From Frankia alni (GTDB lineage: Bacteria; Actinomycetota; Actinomycetes; Frankiales; Frankiaceae): 36,819 bases of DNA. Below the pieces are notes generated by a model. It made no database searches. It saw only the letters and a list, made by a program, of their open reading frames with translations, and was not told the origin of the DNA. This document shows, one piece after another, positions 16,874 through 31,563 of the stretch (within the stretch, counting starts at the first letter, position 1; the number at the start of each line of letters is the position of its first letter). The stretch spans positions 1-36,819 of the forward strand of contig JAMFSN010000200.1 in assembly GCA_026225295.1 (NCBI GenBank). Direction: 5' to 3'. The position numbers and the translations under genes are program-made.

Positions 16874-16931
16874 GGTCCGGGATGATCTTGGCTGGATGCC
16901 GGGGGGCGGGGCGATCTGAAAGACTGGCGGC

Positions 16932-18112
16932 ATGCTGCGTTGGATAACCGCGGGTGAGTCGCACGGCCCCGCTCTGGTCGCCACCCTGGAGGGGTTGCCG
17001 GCGGGAATCCGGGTGACGTCGACCGACCTCGGCGACGAACTCGCCCGCCGGAGGCTCGGGGCCGGGCGGGGCGCGCGGATGAAGTTCGAGCGCGACGAGC
17101 TGGAGATCCTCGGCGGCCTGCGCCACGGCGCGACGCTCGGCGGCCCGTTCGCGGTCGTCATCCGCAACACCGAGTGGCCGAAGTGGGAAAAGGTCATGGC
17201 GCCCGATCCGGTGCCCGTCGACGAGCTGGCCGGCCTGGCCCGCAACGCGCCGCTGACCCGGCCCCGGCCCGGTCACGCCGACCTGGCCGGGATGCAGAAG
17301 TACGCCTTCGACGATGCCCGCCCGGTGCTCGAACGGGCCAGCGCCCGCGAGACGGCCGCCCGGGTCGCGCTCGGCGCCGTCGCCAAGGCCCTGCTCAAGC
17401 AGGCTTACGGCGTCGAGATCGTGTCCCATGTCGTCGAGCTCGGGCCGATCGCCGTTCCGGACGACACCCCCGTGCCGACCTCCTCGGCCGCCATCGATGC
17501 CGATCCGGTGCGTTGCGCCGACCCGGCCACCAGCCAGCGGATGCAGGCCGAGATCGAGGCCGCCCGCCGCGAAGCGGACACGCTCGGCGGGGTCGTCGAG
17601 GTGCTTGCCTACGGGCTGCCCCCGGGCCTGGGCAGCTTCGTCCACGGCGACCGCAAGCTCGACGCCCGGTTGGCCGGCGCGCTGATGGGCATCCAGGCGA
17701 TCAAGGGGGTCGCCTTCGGGGACGGCTTCGAGACCGCCCGGCGGCGTGGTTCCGCCGCCCACGACGAGATCGAGGCGACCGGCGACGGCGCGGTCCGCCG
17801 GCTCACCGCCCGGGCCGGCGGCGTCGAAGGCGGCATGACCAACGGCGAACCGCTGCGGGTCCGCATCGCGATGAAGCCGATCTCGACGCTCTCCCGGCCG
17901 CTGTCGACCATCGACACGGCCACCGGTGAACCCGCCGTCGCCATCGCCCAGCGGTCGGACGTCTGCGCGGTGCCGGCGGCCGGCGTCGTGGCCGAGGCGA
18001 TGGTGGCCCTCGTGCTGGCCGACGCGGCGCTGGAGAAGTTCGGCGGCGACTCGGTCGAGGAGACCCGCCGCAACTGCGAGAGCTACCTGAAGTCGCTGGC
18101 GGTGCGGTCCTG

Positions 18113-18113
<1 letters not shown>
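16932..18113 (+). CDS. aroC: Chorismate synthase
   Basis: The protein has 393 residues and makes chorismate from EPSP, using reduced FMN. Family signatures are GESHGPAL at 8-15, the [13 protein letters not shown] block near 113-125, [20 protein letters not shown], and [16 protein letters not shown] with FMN-binding residues. The C-terminal block [34 protein letters not shown] is complete. Length is typical of actinobacteria. It heads the tightly packed set aroC-aroK-aroB-aroQ; its TGA overlaps the aroK ATG by one base. Confidence 0.98.
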
Positions 18114-20279
<2,166 letters not shown>

Positions 20280-20327
20280 CGCGTCGCCCGGGCAGTGTCG
20301 TGATCAGTCCCCGTCCGGCCGGCTCGA

Positions 20328-20333
20328 TAGAAT
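20328..20333 (+). promoter_or_regulatory. -10 box of the efp-nusB transcript
   Basis: TAGAAT is a near-consensus -10. Transcription would start near 20340, giving a leader of about 58 nt before the GTG at 20398. It overlaps the in-frame ATG at 20332, which argues against that ATG as the start of efp. No strong -35 was found. Confidence 0.55.
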
Positions 20334-20397
20334 GAGTTCGCACACCCCACCCCCTGACGACCCGGGCGACGACGCCTGGTGGAAAGAGTTGCGCGCT

Positions 20398-20961
20398 GTG
20401 GCCACGACCAACGACCTGAAGAACGGCATGACGCTCGATCTCGACGGCAACCTGTGGGCGGTTGTCGAGTTCCAGCACGTCAAGCCCGGAAAGGGCGGCG
20501 CGTTCGTCCGCACGACGTTGAAGAACGTGTTGACCGGGAAAGTCGTCGACAAGACCTTCAATGCCGGTGTGAAAGTGGAGATCGCCAACGTCGACAAGCG
20601 GGAGATGAGCTACCTCTACCGCGACGGCGACGACTTCGTTTTCATGGATGCCGCCTCTTTCGATCAGATTCCGATTCCGTCCGGCACCGTGGGATCCGTC
20701 GCCGACTACATGCTGGAGAACACCAGCGCCACGGTCGCGCTGCACGATGAAGTGCCGCTCTACGTCGAACTGCCGGCCAGCGTGGAACTGCGGGTCGAGC
20801 ACACCGACCCGGGCCTGCAGGGCGACCGGTCGACCGGCGGCACCAAGCCGGCGACGCTGGAGACCGGCGCCACGATCCAGGTGCCGCTGTTCCTCAGCAC
20901 CGGCGAGAAGGTCAAGGTCGACACCCGCGACGGTCGGTACCTCGGCCGCGTGACGGGCTGA
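20398..20961 (+). CDS. efp: Elongation factor P
   Basis: The protein has 187 residues and three beta-barrel domains (KOW-like N-terminal domain about 1-63, then two OB domains). It rescues ribosomes at polyproline stretches, which are abundant in this proteome. The functional tip of domain I is [10 protein letters not shown], with Lys at the usual modification site; no modification gene is seen here. GTG 20398 gives the standard start (ATTNDLKNG); an ATG at 20332 would add 22 residues but lies on the promoter. nusB follows after 7 bp. Confidence 0.97.
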   Translation: MATTNDLKNGMTLDLDGNLWAVVEFQHVKPGKGGAFVRTTLKNVLTGKVVDKTFNAGVKVEIANVDKREMSYLYRDGDDFVFMDAASFDQIPIPSGTVGSVADYMLENTSATVALHDEVPLYVELPASVELRVEHTDPGLQGDRSTGGTKPATLETGATIQVPLFLSTGEKVKVDTRDGRYLGRVTG

Positions 20962-20968
20962 CGCCCGG

Positions 20969-21391
20969 ATGGGTGCGCGTTCCAAGGCCCGCAAGCGGGC
21001 GCTCGACGTCCTGTACGAGTCGGACCTGCGGGGTCGGCCGGCGGCCGACACCCTCGCCGAGCGGCGCGCCCGGTCCGATCCGCCGATCCCCGCCTACGCG
21101 GTCGAGCTGGTCGAAGGGGTCATCGGCCGACGGACCGATCTCGACGCCCTGATCAGCGAGTACTCGGTCGGTTGGACGCTGGACCGGATGCCTGCCGTGG
21201 ACCGCAACGTGCTGCGGATCGGTGCCTACGAGCTGCTGTGGCGTGACGACGTGCCCGACCGGGTGGCGATCGACGAGGCGGTGGAACTGGCCAAGGGCCT
21301 GTCGACCGACGAGTCGCCGGGCTTCGTCAACGGGATTCTTGGCCGGCTGCTGGAGCTGAAGCCCGACCTGGTGACCGACGTCCAGCCTTAG
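20969..21391 (+). CDS. nusB: Transcription antitermination factor NusB
   Basis: This 140-residue helical RNA-binding protein works with NusE (S10) on boxA in rRNA leaders. Signatures are the basic N-terminus (RSKARKRALDVLYESDLRG), the central ELVEGVIGR, and VDRNVLRIGAYELLWRDDVPDRVAIDEAVELAK, ending with FVNGILGRLL. ATG 20969 is the natural start. It is cotranscribed with efp, a common actinobacterial pair. Confidence 0.96.
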   Translation: MGARSKARKRALDVLYESDLRGRPAADTLAERRARSDPPIPAYAVELVEGVIGRRTDLDALISEYSVGWTLDRMPAVDRNVLRIGAYELLWRDDVPDRVAIDEAVELAKGLSTDESPGFVNGILGRLLELKPDLVTDVQP

Positions 21392-21513
21392 GCGGAAGCC
21401 GCGCTTGACCGGCGACCCGGCGGGGGACTCCGGGCCGGGTCGACCGCCGGGTCGCCGGCCCGGTGATCCGGTGACCGGCCGGCGCCCACCCGGAAGCGGC
21501 CGCGGCGAACCGG

Positions 21514-21529
21514 CCCGGCGTCTGCCGGG
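21514..21529. terminator. Weak hairpin between convergent nusB and bldD
   Basis: CCCGGC-GTCT-GCCGGG (6-bp arms) lies midway in the 256-bp gap between nusB and leftward bldD. GC-rich short dyads are frequent by chance here. Nothing else is seen in the gap. Confidence 0.3.
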
Positions 21530-21647
21530 TGCCGATTCGCGCGGCCGCATTCGCGGCGAAAACAATCCGCCGGGAAATCTCAATTCCAGAAGTTACGCGG
21601 GCCGGACCCGGGGGCCGGAGCACCCGGAGCCGACCGTGACGCTGTGG

Positions 21648-22145
21648 TCAGGCCGGCAGTTCGGACTCCGCGGCGCCCTGCTCGGGAGACAGGACCCCCC
21701 ACGACACGAGCTGCTCAGTCAGCTTGCTCGGCGACGTGTCGTAGATGACGGCGAGCGACCGGAGGTCCTCGTACCGGATGGACAGCACCCGGCCGTTGTA
21801 GTCGCCGCGCTGGCTCTGGATGGTCGCCGCGTAGCGGGCGAGCGGGCCGCCCTGCTCCTTGGGAACCTGGGCGAGTCGCTCAAGATCGAGAACGATGCGG
21901 GGGGACTGCTCCAGCGGGGCGACGGTCGAGCCCTCGGGCAGCAGCTCACCCACCGGAACGCCGTAGAACTCAGCAAGTTCGGAGAGCCGCTGCACCGTGA
22001 CGGCGCGGTCGCCGCGCTCGTAGGAACCCACGACGACGGCCTTCCAGCGGCCGTGGGACTTCTCCTCGACGCCGTGCAGCGAGAGCCCCTGTTGGGTGCG
22101 GATAGCGCGCAGCCGAGCACCGAGCGCCTTCGCATAGTCGGACAT
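21648..22145 (-). CDS. bldD: BldD, developmental regulator that binds cyclic di-GMP
   Basis: The protein has 165 residues. The N-terminal helix-turn-helix (about 5-68) is nearly that of Streptomyces BldD (ALGARLRAIRTQQGLSLHGVEE, VVGSYERGDRAVTVQ). The C-terminal domain carries a cyclic-di-GMP signature: R113-G-D115, eight residues, then R124-Y-E-D127. The Streptomyces form is RGD-x8-RQDD, so Q is Tyr and one Asp is Glu here, while the key Arg/Asp residues remain. In Streptomyces, BldD with c-di-GMP represses sporulation genes. ATG 22145 follows AGGAG; 66 upstream in-frame codons are non-conserved and cover the promoter region. It is divergent from pyrR. Confidence 0.96.
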   Translation of the reverse strand: MSDYAKALGARLRAIRTQQGLSLHGVEEKSHGRWKAVVVGSYERGDRAVTVQRLSELAEFYGVPVGELLPEGSTVAPLEQSPRIVLDLERLAQVPKEQGGPLARYAATIQSQRGDYNGRVLSIRYEDLRSLAVIYDTSPSKLTEQLVSWGVLSPEQGAAESELPA

Positions 22146-22146
22146 C

Positions 22147-22160
22147 GGAGTGCCCACTCC
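22147..22160 (-). promoter_or_regulatory. Dyad covering the bldD ribosome-binding site
   Basis: GGAGTG-CC-CACTCC (6-bp arms) starts one base from the bldD ATG and includes part of its AGGAG. It could be a BldD autoregulatory site (its boxes are AGTG/CAC-like) or a hairpin that hides the Shine-Dalgarno. Confidence 0.4.
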
Positions 22161-22324
22161 TGTCGTCGTCGAACTGGTCGGAACCGGCGACGCTTGCCGC
22201 CGGTGGTTACCCATAGTAGTCCCCGCCCCGGTACCACCCGACCCCCGGGGGGTCGTGTCGAGCGCTTTCTTTGTACCACTTTCTGTAGCCCAGTCGTTGC
22301 TCTCAGCGCTGGGGCCAGGGGGAA

Positions 22325-22349
22325 CAGTGGTTACGGCGCGCAATCACTG
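22325..22349. promoter_or_regulatory. CAGTG...CACTG dyad, possible BldD site
   Basis: CAGTG (22325-22329) and CACTG (22345-22349) form a spaced inverted repeat in the bldD-pyrR divergent region. Spaced AGTG/TCAC half-sites are reported for BldD. The arms are short, so the call is tentative. Confidence 0.3.
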
Positions 22350-22364
22350 CCTACCGTGCACGGG

Positions 22365-22383
22365 TAGTTACTTCTAGTAACTA
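22365..22383. promoter_or_regulatory. AT-rich 19-bp inverted repeat in the bldD-pyrR region
   Basis: TAGTTAC-TTCTA-GTAACTA has perfect 7-bp arms in an otherwise very GC-rich genome. It lies 119-101 bp upstream of pyrR and about 220 bp upstream of bldD. It is a good candidate operator for an unknown dimeric regulator. Confidence 0.5.
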
Positions 22384-22416
22384 TCAGTGCTCACCATCTC
22401 TTGTTTTTCGGGCTGG

Positions 22417-22422
22417 TAACGT
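22417..22422 (+). promoter_or_regulatory. Possible -10 box of the pyr operon
   Basis: TAACGT fits TAnnnT and predicts a start near 22429, just before the PyrR hairpin (22436). No convincing -35 is seen at the proper distance. Confidence 0.4.
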
Positions 22423-22435
22423 CGGATCCGCTCCA

Positions 22436-22472
22436 CTCCTTTAATGGACCGTCCGGTGAGGCGGGGAAGGAG
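22436..22472 (+). promoter_or_regulatory. PyrR-binding RNA hairpin that includes the pyrR Shine-Dalgarno
   Basis: The lower stem pairs CTCCTT (22436-22441) with AAGGAG (22467-22472). The upper stem pairs CCGTC (22449-22453) with GGCGG (22460-22464) and has the hexaloop CGGTGA. The layout matches the Bacillus PyrR site, where CAGUC and GGCUG flank loop CAGAGA, with UUUAA in the left internal loop and GAGAAGGA on the right. The right lower arm is the Shine-Dalgarno AAGGAGG, 10 nt before GTG 22484. No terminator or antiterminator is visible. This implies UMP/UTP-dependent PyrR binding that blocks translation, as proposed for mycobacteria. Confidence 0.85.
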
Positions 22473-22483
22473 GGCACTGCATC

Positions 22484-23101
22484 GTGGCCACAGCCCCCGC
22501 GGGCGGCCCGCGCACCGCCCGAACCGTGTTGTCCGGCGACGACATCAGTCGCGTGACAACCCGTATGGCGCATCAGATTCTTGAGAAGACCTCCGGCGGC
22601 GCCGATGTCATTCTTCTCGGCATACCGACCCGGGGCGTCCCGTTGGCCCGGCGGCTGGCCGCCCGGATGCGCGACGTCGAGGGCGTCGACGTTCCGAACG
22701 GCTCCCTGGATCCCACGATGTACCGCGACGACCTGCGCCTGCGGGGGGTCCGCCCGCTCGAGGTGACCGACCTGCCGGCCGGTGGGGTCGATGGCCGCAT
22801 CGTCGTCCTCGTCGACGACGTGCTGTTTTCGGGCCGCACGGTCCGGGCGGCCCTCGACGCCCTCGCCGAGTACGGCCGGCCGCGGGCCGTCCAGCTGGCC
22901 GTCCTGGTTGATCGCGGCCATCGGGAGCTGCCCATCCGGGCCGACTACGTCGGGAAGAACATGCCGACCGCCCGGCTGGAGAGCGTTCAGGTCCGCCTCT
23001 CGGAGATCGACCACGAGCCCGACGAGGTCCGGATCGTCGCCGAGGATCGCCGGGCCGGCGACGGCGACGGCCGGTCCCCGGAGCCCCGGGCGGCCCGGTG
23101 A
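22484..23101 (+). CDS. pyrR: PyrR, pyrimidine-operon RNA-binding regulator
   Basis: The protein has 205 residues with a type I phosphoribosyltransferase fold. The PRPP loop [21 protein letters not shown] is at 107-127; other blocks are [27 protein letters not shown] and [20 protein letters not shown], the last being PyrR-specific. It senses uridine nucleotides and binds the leader hairpin; many members also have uracil phosphoribosyltransferase activity. A 20-residue polar tail (about 186-205) follows the fold. GTG 22484 lies 10 nt after AAGGAGG. The stop overlaps the pyrB GTG (GTGA). Confidence 0.97.
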   Translation: MATAPAGGPRTARTVLSGDDISRVTTRMAHQILEKTSGGADVILLGIPTRGVPLARRLAARMRDVEGVDVPNGSLDPTMYRDDLRLRGVRPLEVTDLPAGGVDGRIVVLVDDVLFSGRTVRAALDALAEYGRPRAVQLAVLVDRGHRELPIRADYVGKNMPTARLESVQVRLSEIDHEPDEVRIVAEDRRAGDGDGRSPEPRAAR

Positions 23102-24012
23102 AACATCTGCTCTCGGCCGAGGACCTCGGCCGCGACGAGGCGATCGCGATCCTCGACACCGCCGAGCAGATGTCGCTGCTCGGGGACCGTTCGGTCAAGA
23201 AGCTACCGACCCTGCGCGGCCGGACCGTGGTCAACCTGTTCTACGAGGACTCGACCCGGACCCGGACCTCGTTCGAGCTGGCCGCCAAGCGGCTGTCGGC
23301 CGACGTGGTCAACTTCTCCGCTAGGGGCTCCAGCGTGTCCAAGGGGGAGAGCCTCAAGGACACCGCCCTGACGCTGGAGGCGATGGGCTCGGACGCGGTG
23401 GTCATCCGCCATCCGGCCAGTGGCGCGCCGCACCGGCTGTCGTCCTGGATCCGCGGCAGTGTCGTCAACGCCGGCGACGGCACCCACGAGCATCCGACCC
23501 AGGCGCTGCTGGACGCGTTCACGATGCGCCGACGCCTGGGGCGGGTGAACGATCTGTCGGTCACGATCGTCGGCGATGTCCTGCACTCGCGGGTGGCCCG
23601 GTCCAACGTCCGGCTGCTGCACACCCTGGGCGCCGGGGTCACCCTGGTCGCGCCGCCCACGCTGCTCCCGGTCGGGGTCGAGACCTGGCCGGCGGAGATC
23701 TCCTACGACCTGGACGCGGTGCTGCCCAAGAGCGATGTCGTGATGATGCTGCGGGTCCAGGCCGAGCGGATGAACGCGGCGTTCTTCCCCACCGAGCGCG
23801 AGTACAGCCGCCGGTACGGCCTGGACGCCGACCGGATGGCGATGTTGCCCGACCACGCCCTGGTCATGCACCCCGGTCCGATGGTGCGCGGCATGGAGAT
23901 CGCCTCGGAGGTGGCCGACTCGGTCCGCTCGACGGTCGTCGAACAGGTCGCCAACGGCGTCAGTGTCCGCATGGCCGTCCTGTACCTGCTGCTGGGAGGG
24001 TCGCCCGAATGA
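23098..24012 (+). CDS. pyrB: Aspartate carbamoyltransferase catalytic chain
   Basis: The protein has 304 residues and joins carbamoyl phosphate and aspartate. The carbamoyl-phosphate site is [10 protein letters not shown] (STRTR at 52-56), with the lysine/serine loop SSVSKGES near 78-85, and [12 protein letters not shown] near 130-141. The aspartate site includes RVQAERM. No pyrI regulatory-chain gene is present, as in other actinobacteria. GTG 23098 overlaps pyrR and the stop overlaps pyrC (ATGA). Confidence 0.98.
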   Translation: MKHLLSAEDLGRDEAIAILDTAEQMSLLGDRSVKKLPTLRGRTVVNLFYEDSTRTRTSFELAAKRLSADVVNFSARGSSVSKGESLKDTALTLEAMGSDAVVIRHPASGAPHRLSSWIRGSVVNAGDGTHEHPTQALLDAFTMRRRLGRVNDLSVTIVGDVLHSRVARSNVRLLHTLGAGVTLVAPPTLLPVGVETWPAEISYDLDAVLPKSDVVMMLRVQAERMNAAFFPTEREYSRRYGLDADRMAMLPDHALVMHPGPMVRGMEIASEVADSVRSTVVEQVANGVSVRMAVLYLLLGGSPE

Positions 24013-25307
24013 CGGACTGGCTGATCAAGGGAGCGGCTCCGCTGGGCGGCGCGCCGACCGATCTGCGGTTGCGCGACGGCCGGGTCGCCGAGGCCGGCAC
24101 CAACCTGAGCGCGGCCGGCGCCCAGGTGGTCGACGCGGCCGGCCTGATCGCGCTGCCCGGTCTGGTCGACCTGCACACCCACCTGCGCGAACCGGGCCGC
24201 GAAGATGCCGAGACCGTCGCGTCGGGGACCCGGGCCGCCGCCCTGGGCGGGTTCACCACCGTCTACGCGATGGCCAACACCTCGCCGGTGGCCGACACCG
24301 CCGGGGTGGTCGAGCAGGTCTGGCGGCTGGGCCGCGACGCCGGGCACTGCGACGTGCGACCGGTCGGCGCGGTGACCGTCGGGCTGGCCGGCCTGCGCCT
24401 GGCCGAGCTGGGCGCGATGGCGTCGAGCGCGGCGGCGGTGCGGGTGTTCTCCGACGACGGCCACTGCGTGGCCGATCCGCTGCTCATGCGGCGCGCCCTG
24501 GAGTACGTCAAGGCGTTCGACGGGGTCATCGCCCAGCACGCCGAGGAGCCCCGGCTCACCGAGGACGCCCAGATGAACGAGGGGGTCGTCTCGGCCCGGC
24601 TGGGCCTGCCGGGCTGGCCGGCGGCCGCCGAGGAAGCGATCATCGCCCGGGACGCCCTGCTGGCCGGGCACGTCGGTTCGCGGCTGCACGTCTGTCACGT
24701 CTCGACGGCCGGCTCGGTGGAGATCATCCGGTGGGCCAAGTCGAAGGGCTGGCGGGTCACCGCCGAGGTGACGCCCCACCACCTGCTGCTGACCGACGAT
24801 CTCGCGACGTCCTACGACCCGGTGTTCAAGGTCAACCCGCCGCTGCGGACCGCCGCCGACGTCGAGGCGCTGCGGGCCGGCCTGGCCGACGGCACAATCG
24901 ACTGCGTCGCCACCGACCACGCGCCGCACGCCAGTCAGGACAAGGAAACGGAGTGGGCGGTCGCCCGCCCGGGCATGCTGGGACTGCAGACGGCCCTGTC
25001 GGTGGTGACCGAGACGATGGTGGCCACCGGCCGGCTGGACTGGGCCGGGGTGGCTGACCGGATGGCCCTGGCCCCGGCCCGCATCGGAGGCCATCCGGTG
25101 CCCGATGCAGCGCGTGGAGGATCCTTGGCTGTCGACGCATCCGCGTCCATGACCCTGTTCGACCCGGCCGCCCGCTGGAAAGTCGACCCGTACGCCCTGG
25201 CCAGTCGCAGCCGTAACACCCCGTTTGCCGGCCGCGACCTGCCCGGGCGGGTGGTCGCGACGTTCCTGCGCGGCCGACCGACCGTGCTCGACGGGAAGCT
25301 CGCATGA
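24009..25307 (+). CDS. pyrC: Dihydroorotase
   Basis: The protein has 432 residues, a class I dihydroorotase of the amidohydrolase superfamily. Metal ligands are in [12 protein letters not shown] (H56, H58); FSDDGHC carries the Asp at the position where other members have a carbamylated Lys. Further ligands are the His of HAEE, the His of VCHVST, and the Asp of [13 protein letters not shown] 24009 overlaps the pyrB stop, and the stop overlaps the next gene. Confidence 0.97.
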   Translation: MTDWLIKGAAPLGGAPTDLRLRDGRVAEAGTNLSAAGAQVVDAAGLIALPGLVDLHTHLREPGREDAETVASGTRAAALGGFTTVYAMANTSPVADTAGVVEQVWRLGRDAGHCDVRPVGAVTVGLAGLRLAELGAMASSAAAVRVFSDDGHCVADPLLMRRALEYVKAFDGVIAQHAEEPRLTEDAQMNEGVVSARLGLPGWPAAAEEAIIARDALLAGHVGSRLHVCHVSTAGSVEIIRWAKSKGWRVTAEVTPHHLLLTDDLATSYDPVFKVNPPLRTAADVEALRAGLADGTIDCVATDHAPHASQDKETEWAVARPGMLGLQTALSVVTETMVATGRLDWAGVADRMALAPARIGGHPVPDAARGGSLAVDASASMTLFDPAARWKVDPYALASRSRNTPFAGRDLPGRVVATFLRGRPTVLDGKLA

Positions 25308-26305
25308 TGATTTCACCCAGCATCTCGGCCGGCGTCGCGCTGTCCGTCCACCGCGGTCCGGCCCGGCTCGGGCTGCACCTGATGCTCGCGGTCGGCGTGC
25401 TGCTGCTGTTCGTCGCCGCGGTGGCGGGGATGCGGCGCAGCTGGGTCCGCCGGGCCAAGGGGCAGGACGACCTGCCGGTCCTGCTCGACCCGCCGGCCGA
25501 GGTCGGGCTGGCCCTGGCGGCCCCGCTCAAGGGTCTCTACCTGGGCACCGTCGACGCCGGGCACTGGCTCGACCGGCTGGTCACCCAGGGCCTGGGCGGA
25601 CGGGCGAACGGCTACTGCGCCGTGTACGAGGCCGGGGTCCGGGTCGACCGGACCGGTTCCGACCCGTTCTGGATCCCCCGGGAGGCCGTGCGGGGGGCCC
25701 GCCTGGAACGGGCCCACGCCGGCAAGGTCGCCGGCCCGGGCCGCATCGTCGTGATCGCGTGGTCGTACGGCGGCCGGGAGCTGGAGACCGGGTTCCGCGG
25801 CTCCGACCGGGCCCGGCAGCCGAAGATCGTGCGGGCCGTACACGAGCTGCTCGGCCCGATGCCGGCCCGGGTCCTCGACGGCGAGATCACCAGCCCCCAG
25901 CCGATCGTGCGGGCCTTCCCCCGGCTGCGGCGCAGCCAGCCGGCGGTGACCGCCCCGGCGACGGCCCGGCCACCCCGGCCACCCCGGCCACCCCAGTCCC
26001 AATCCCAATCCCAGTTCCAGCCGCCCCAGTTCCAGGCCCACCAGACCGGGCCGCACCCGACCCGACCGGCCGAGGCCCACCCCGAGCAGACGCAGCCCCA
26101 CCCGACGCCGGCCCCGCGGTACCTGCAGCCCCGGCCCGAAGCCCGTCCCCAGCCGGCCGGCCGCTTCGGACCGTCCGGGCCGCCGACCGGCCCGCTCGCG
26201 CCGCCGGTACCGGCCGGCGCCCCCGGCGGCGAGAACGATCCGTACGTCGACCCGTTGACCTCGCCGTTGGGCGAGGTCGTGCGCCGGATGCGGGACGAGC
26301 CGTGA
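25304..26305 (+). CDS. Membrane-anchored PH-like protein of the pyr operon (Rv1382-type)
   Basis: The protein has 333 residues. One membrane helix lies at about 21-43, next to an RR-rich patch, followed by a compact domain at about 60-200 ([64 protein letters not shown]). The remaining 130 residues are a Pro/Gln-rich disordered tail with PPRPPRPP and QSQSQSQFQ, ending in a short motif [18 protein letters not shown]. Position and layout match the mycobacterial Rv1382 protein between pyrC and carA. Function is unknown. Complete stop-start coupling on both sides implies its dose is tied to UMP synthesis. Confidence 0.85.
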   Translation: MMISPSISAGVALSVHRGPARLGLHLMLAVGVLLLFVAAVAGMRRSWVRRAKGQDDLPVLLDPPAEVGLALAAPLKGLYLGTVDAGHWLDRLVTQGLGGRANGYCAVYEAGVRVDRTGSDPFWIPREAVRGARLERAHAGKVAGPGRIVVIAWSYGGRELETGFRGSDRARQPKIVRAVHELLGPMPARVLDGEITSPQPIVRAFPRLRRSQPAVTAPATARPPRPPRPPQSQSQSQFQPPQFQAHQTGPHPTRPAEAHPEQTQPHPTPAPRYLQPRPEARPQPAGRFGPSGPPTGPLAPPVPAGAPGGENDPYVDPLTSPLGEVVRRMRDEP

Positions 26306-27612
26306 CCGGGCATCCGCTGCGGCCGGCCGACGATCCGGGATCTGCCGACGACCCGACCCCGGTGACCGGACCACCGTCCGCGCTGGGCGGGCCCGGCCCG
26401 TCGGGCGCGGTGCCCGGACCGGTCCCGGCGGCCACCCGGCCCGTGGCGGCCACCCGACCGGCTACCGGACCGGGGAGTTCGCCGGCCTGGGCCAGCGCCC
26501 GGCCGACCGCCGCGGTGCTGGTCCTGGAGGACGGGCGGACGTTCCCGGGCGAGCCGTTCGGCGCGGTCGGCGAGGTGTTCGGCGAGGCGGTCTTCGCGAC
26601 CGGCATGACCGGCTACCAGGAGACCCTGACCGACCCGTCCTTCCACGGCCAGGTGGTGGTGATGACCGCCCCGCACATCGGCAACACCGGGATGAACGAC
26701 GACGACGGCGAGTCCGACCGCATCCAGGTGGCCGGTTTCGTGGTCCGCGACCCGAGCCGGGTCGCCTCGTCCTGGCGGGCCCGGCGCAGTCTGGACAGCG
26801 AGCTGGCCGCGGCCGGCATCGTCGGCATCAGCGGCGTCGACACCCGGGCGATCACCCGTCACCTGCGCGAACGCGGGTCGATGCGGTGCGTGGTCAACTC
26901 GACCGGCGCGCGCGTCGACGACCTGCTCGACCGGGTCCGCCGCTCGCCGCGGATGGCCGGGGCCGACCTGGCCCCGGCCGTCACCACCGCCGAGCCGTAC
27001 GTCGTGCCGGCCGCGTCCGGTCCCGGAATCTTCCGGGTCGCGGCGCTCGACCTGGGCATCAAGCGGTCGACGCCGTATGCGCTGTCGATGCTGGGCTGTG
27101 ACACCCACGTCCTGCCCGCGCACACCACCGGAGCCGGTCTGCTGGCCCTCGAACCGGACGGGGTGTTCCTGTCCAACGGCCCGGGCGACCCGGCGACCTG
27201 CGACTACGCGGTCGACGCGCTGCGGGTGGTGCTGGCCGCGGGGGTCCCGGTCTTCGGGATCTGCTTCGGCAACCAGGTGCTGGGCCGGGCGCTCGGCTTC
27301 GGCACCTACAAGCTGGCCTACGGCCACCGGGGCGTGAACCAGCCGGTCGCCGACGCCACCGGCCGGATCATGGTCACCAGCCACAACCACGGGTTCGCCG
27401 TCGACGCGCCGATCGGCCAGGTGTCCGACACCGTCTTCGGCCGGGTCCAGGTCAGCCACGTCGGTCTGAACGACGGGGTCGTGGAGGGCCTGCGCTGCCT
27501 CGATGTCCCCGCCTTCAGCGTGCAGTTCCACCCGGAGGCGGCCCCCGGTCCGCACGACGCGCACGAACTGTTCGGCACCTTTGTGGGGCTCATGTCCGAG
27601 CACCGGTCATGA
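26302..27612 (+). CDS. carA: Carbamoyl-phosphate synthase small (glutaminase) chain
   Basis: The protein has 436 residues. The N-terminal CPSase domain begins near residue 70 ([18 protein letters not shown]), with [16 protein letters not shown] and the [14 protein letters not shown] block. The class I amidotransferase domain has catalytic C321 in GICFGNQ, H410 and E412 in FHPEA. Asn replaces His after GICFG, as in other actinobacterial CarA. Residues 1-68 are a Pro/Ala/Gly leader absent from E. coli CarA. GTG 26302 is chosen for its GTGA overlap with the upstream stop; a start near the CPSase domain cannot be excluded. Confidence 0.96.
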   Translation: MTGHPLRPADDPGSADDPTPVTGPPSALGGPGPSGAVPGPVPAATRPVAATRPATGPGSSPAWASARPTAAVLVLEDGRTFPGEPFGAVGEVFGEAVFATGMTGYQETLTDPSFHGQVVVMTAPHIGNTGMNDDDGESDRIQVAGFVVRDPSRVASSWRARRSLDSELAAAGIVGISGVDTRAITRHLRERGSMRCVVNSTGARVDDLLDRVRRSPRMAGADLAPAVTTAEPYVVPAASGPGIFRVAALDLGIKRSTPYALSMLGCDTHVLPAHTTGAGLLALEPDGVFLSNGPGDPATCDYAVDALRVVLAAGVPVFGICFGNQVLGRALGFGTYKLAYGHRGVNQPVADATGRIMVTSHNHGFAVDAPIGQVSDTVFGRVQVSHVGLNDGVVEGLRCLDVPAFSVQFHPEAAPGPHDAHELFGTFVGLMSEHRS

Positions 27613-27672
27613 CCGCCGCCACCGCTACGCCGGACCGCACCGCTACGCCGGACCGAAGGGTGGGGGAGTTCG

Positions 27673-27689
<17 letters not shown>
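27609..27689 (+). CDS. Possible 26-codon bridging ORF between carA and carB
   Basis: ATG 27609 overlaps the carA stop (ATGA), and the frame runs 26 codons to TGA 27687-27689, 15 bp inside carB in another frame. The product contains TATPDR twice, from an 18-bp tandem repeat. It would let ribosomes cross the 60-bp gap and reinitiate at carB ATG 27673. Whether it is translated is unknown; the stop-start overlap is the same device used by every other junction of the operon. Confidence 0.3.
27620..27655 (+). repeat. 18-bp perfect tandem duplication in the carA-carB gap
   Basis: CACCGCTACGCCGGACCG occurs at 27620-27637 and 27638-27655. Confidence 0.97.

Positions 27690-31559
<3,870 letters not shown>

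Positions 31560-31563
<4 letters not shown>

Noticed and set aside
21731-22142. Plus-strand frames over bldD
   Set aside because: BldD on the minus strand is clear from sequence; the opposite frames are compositional shadows.
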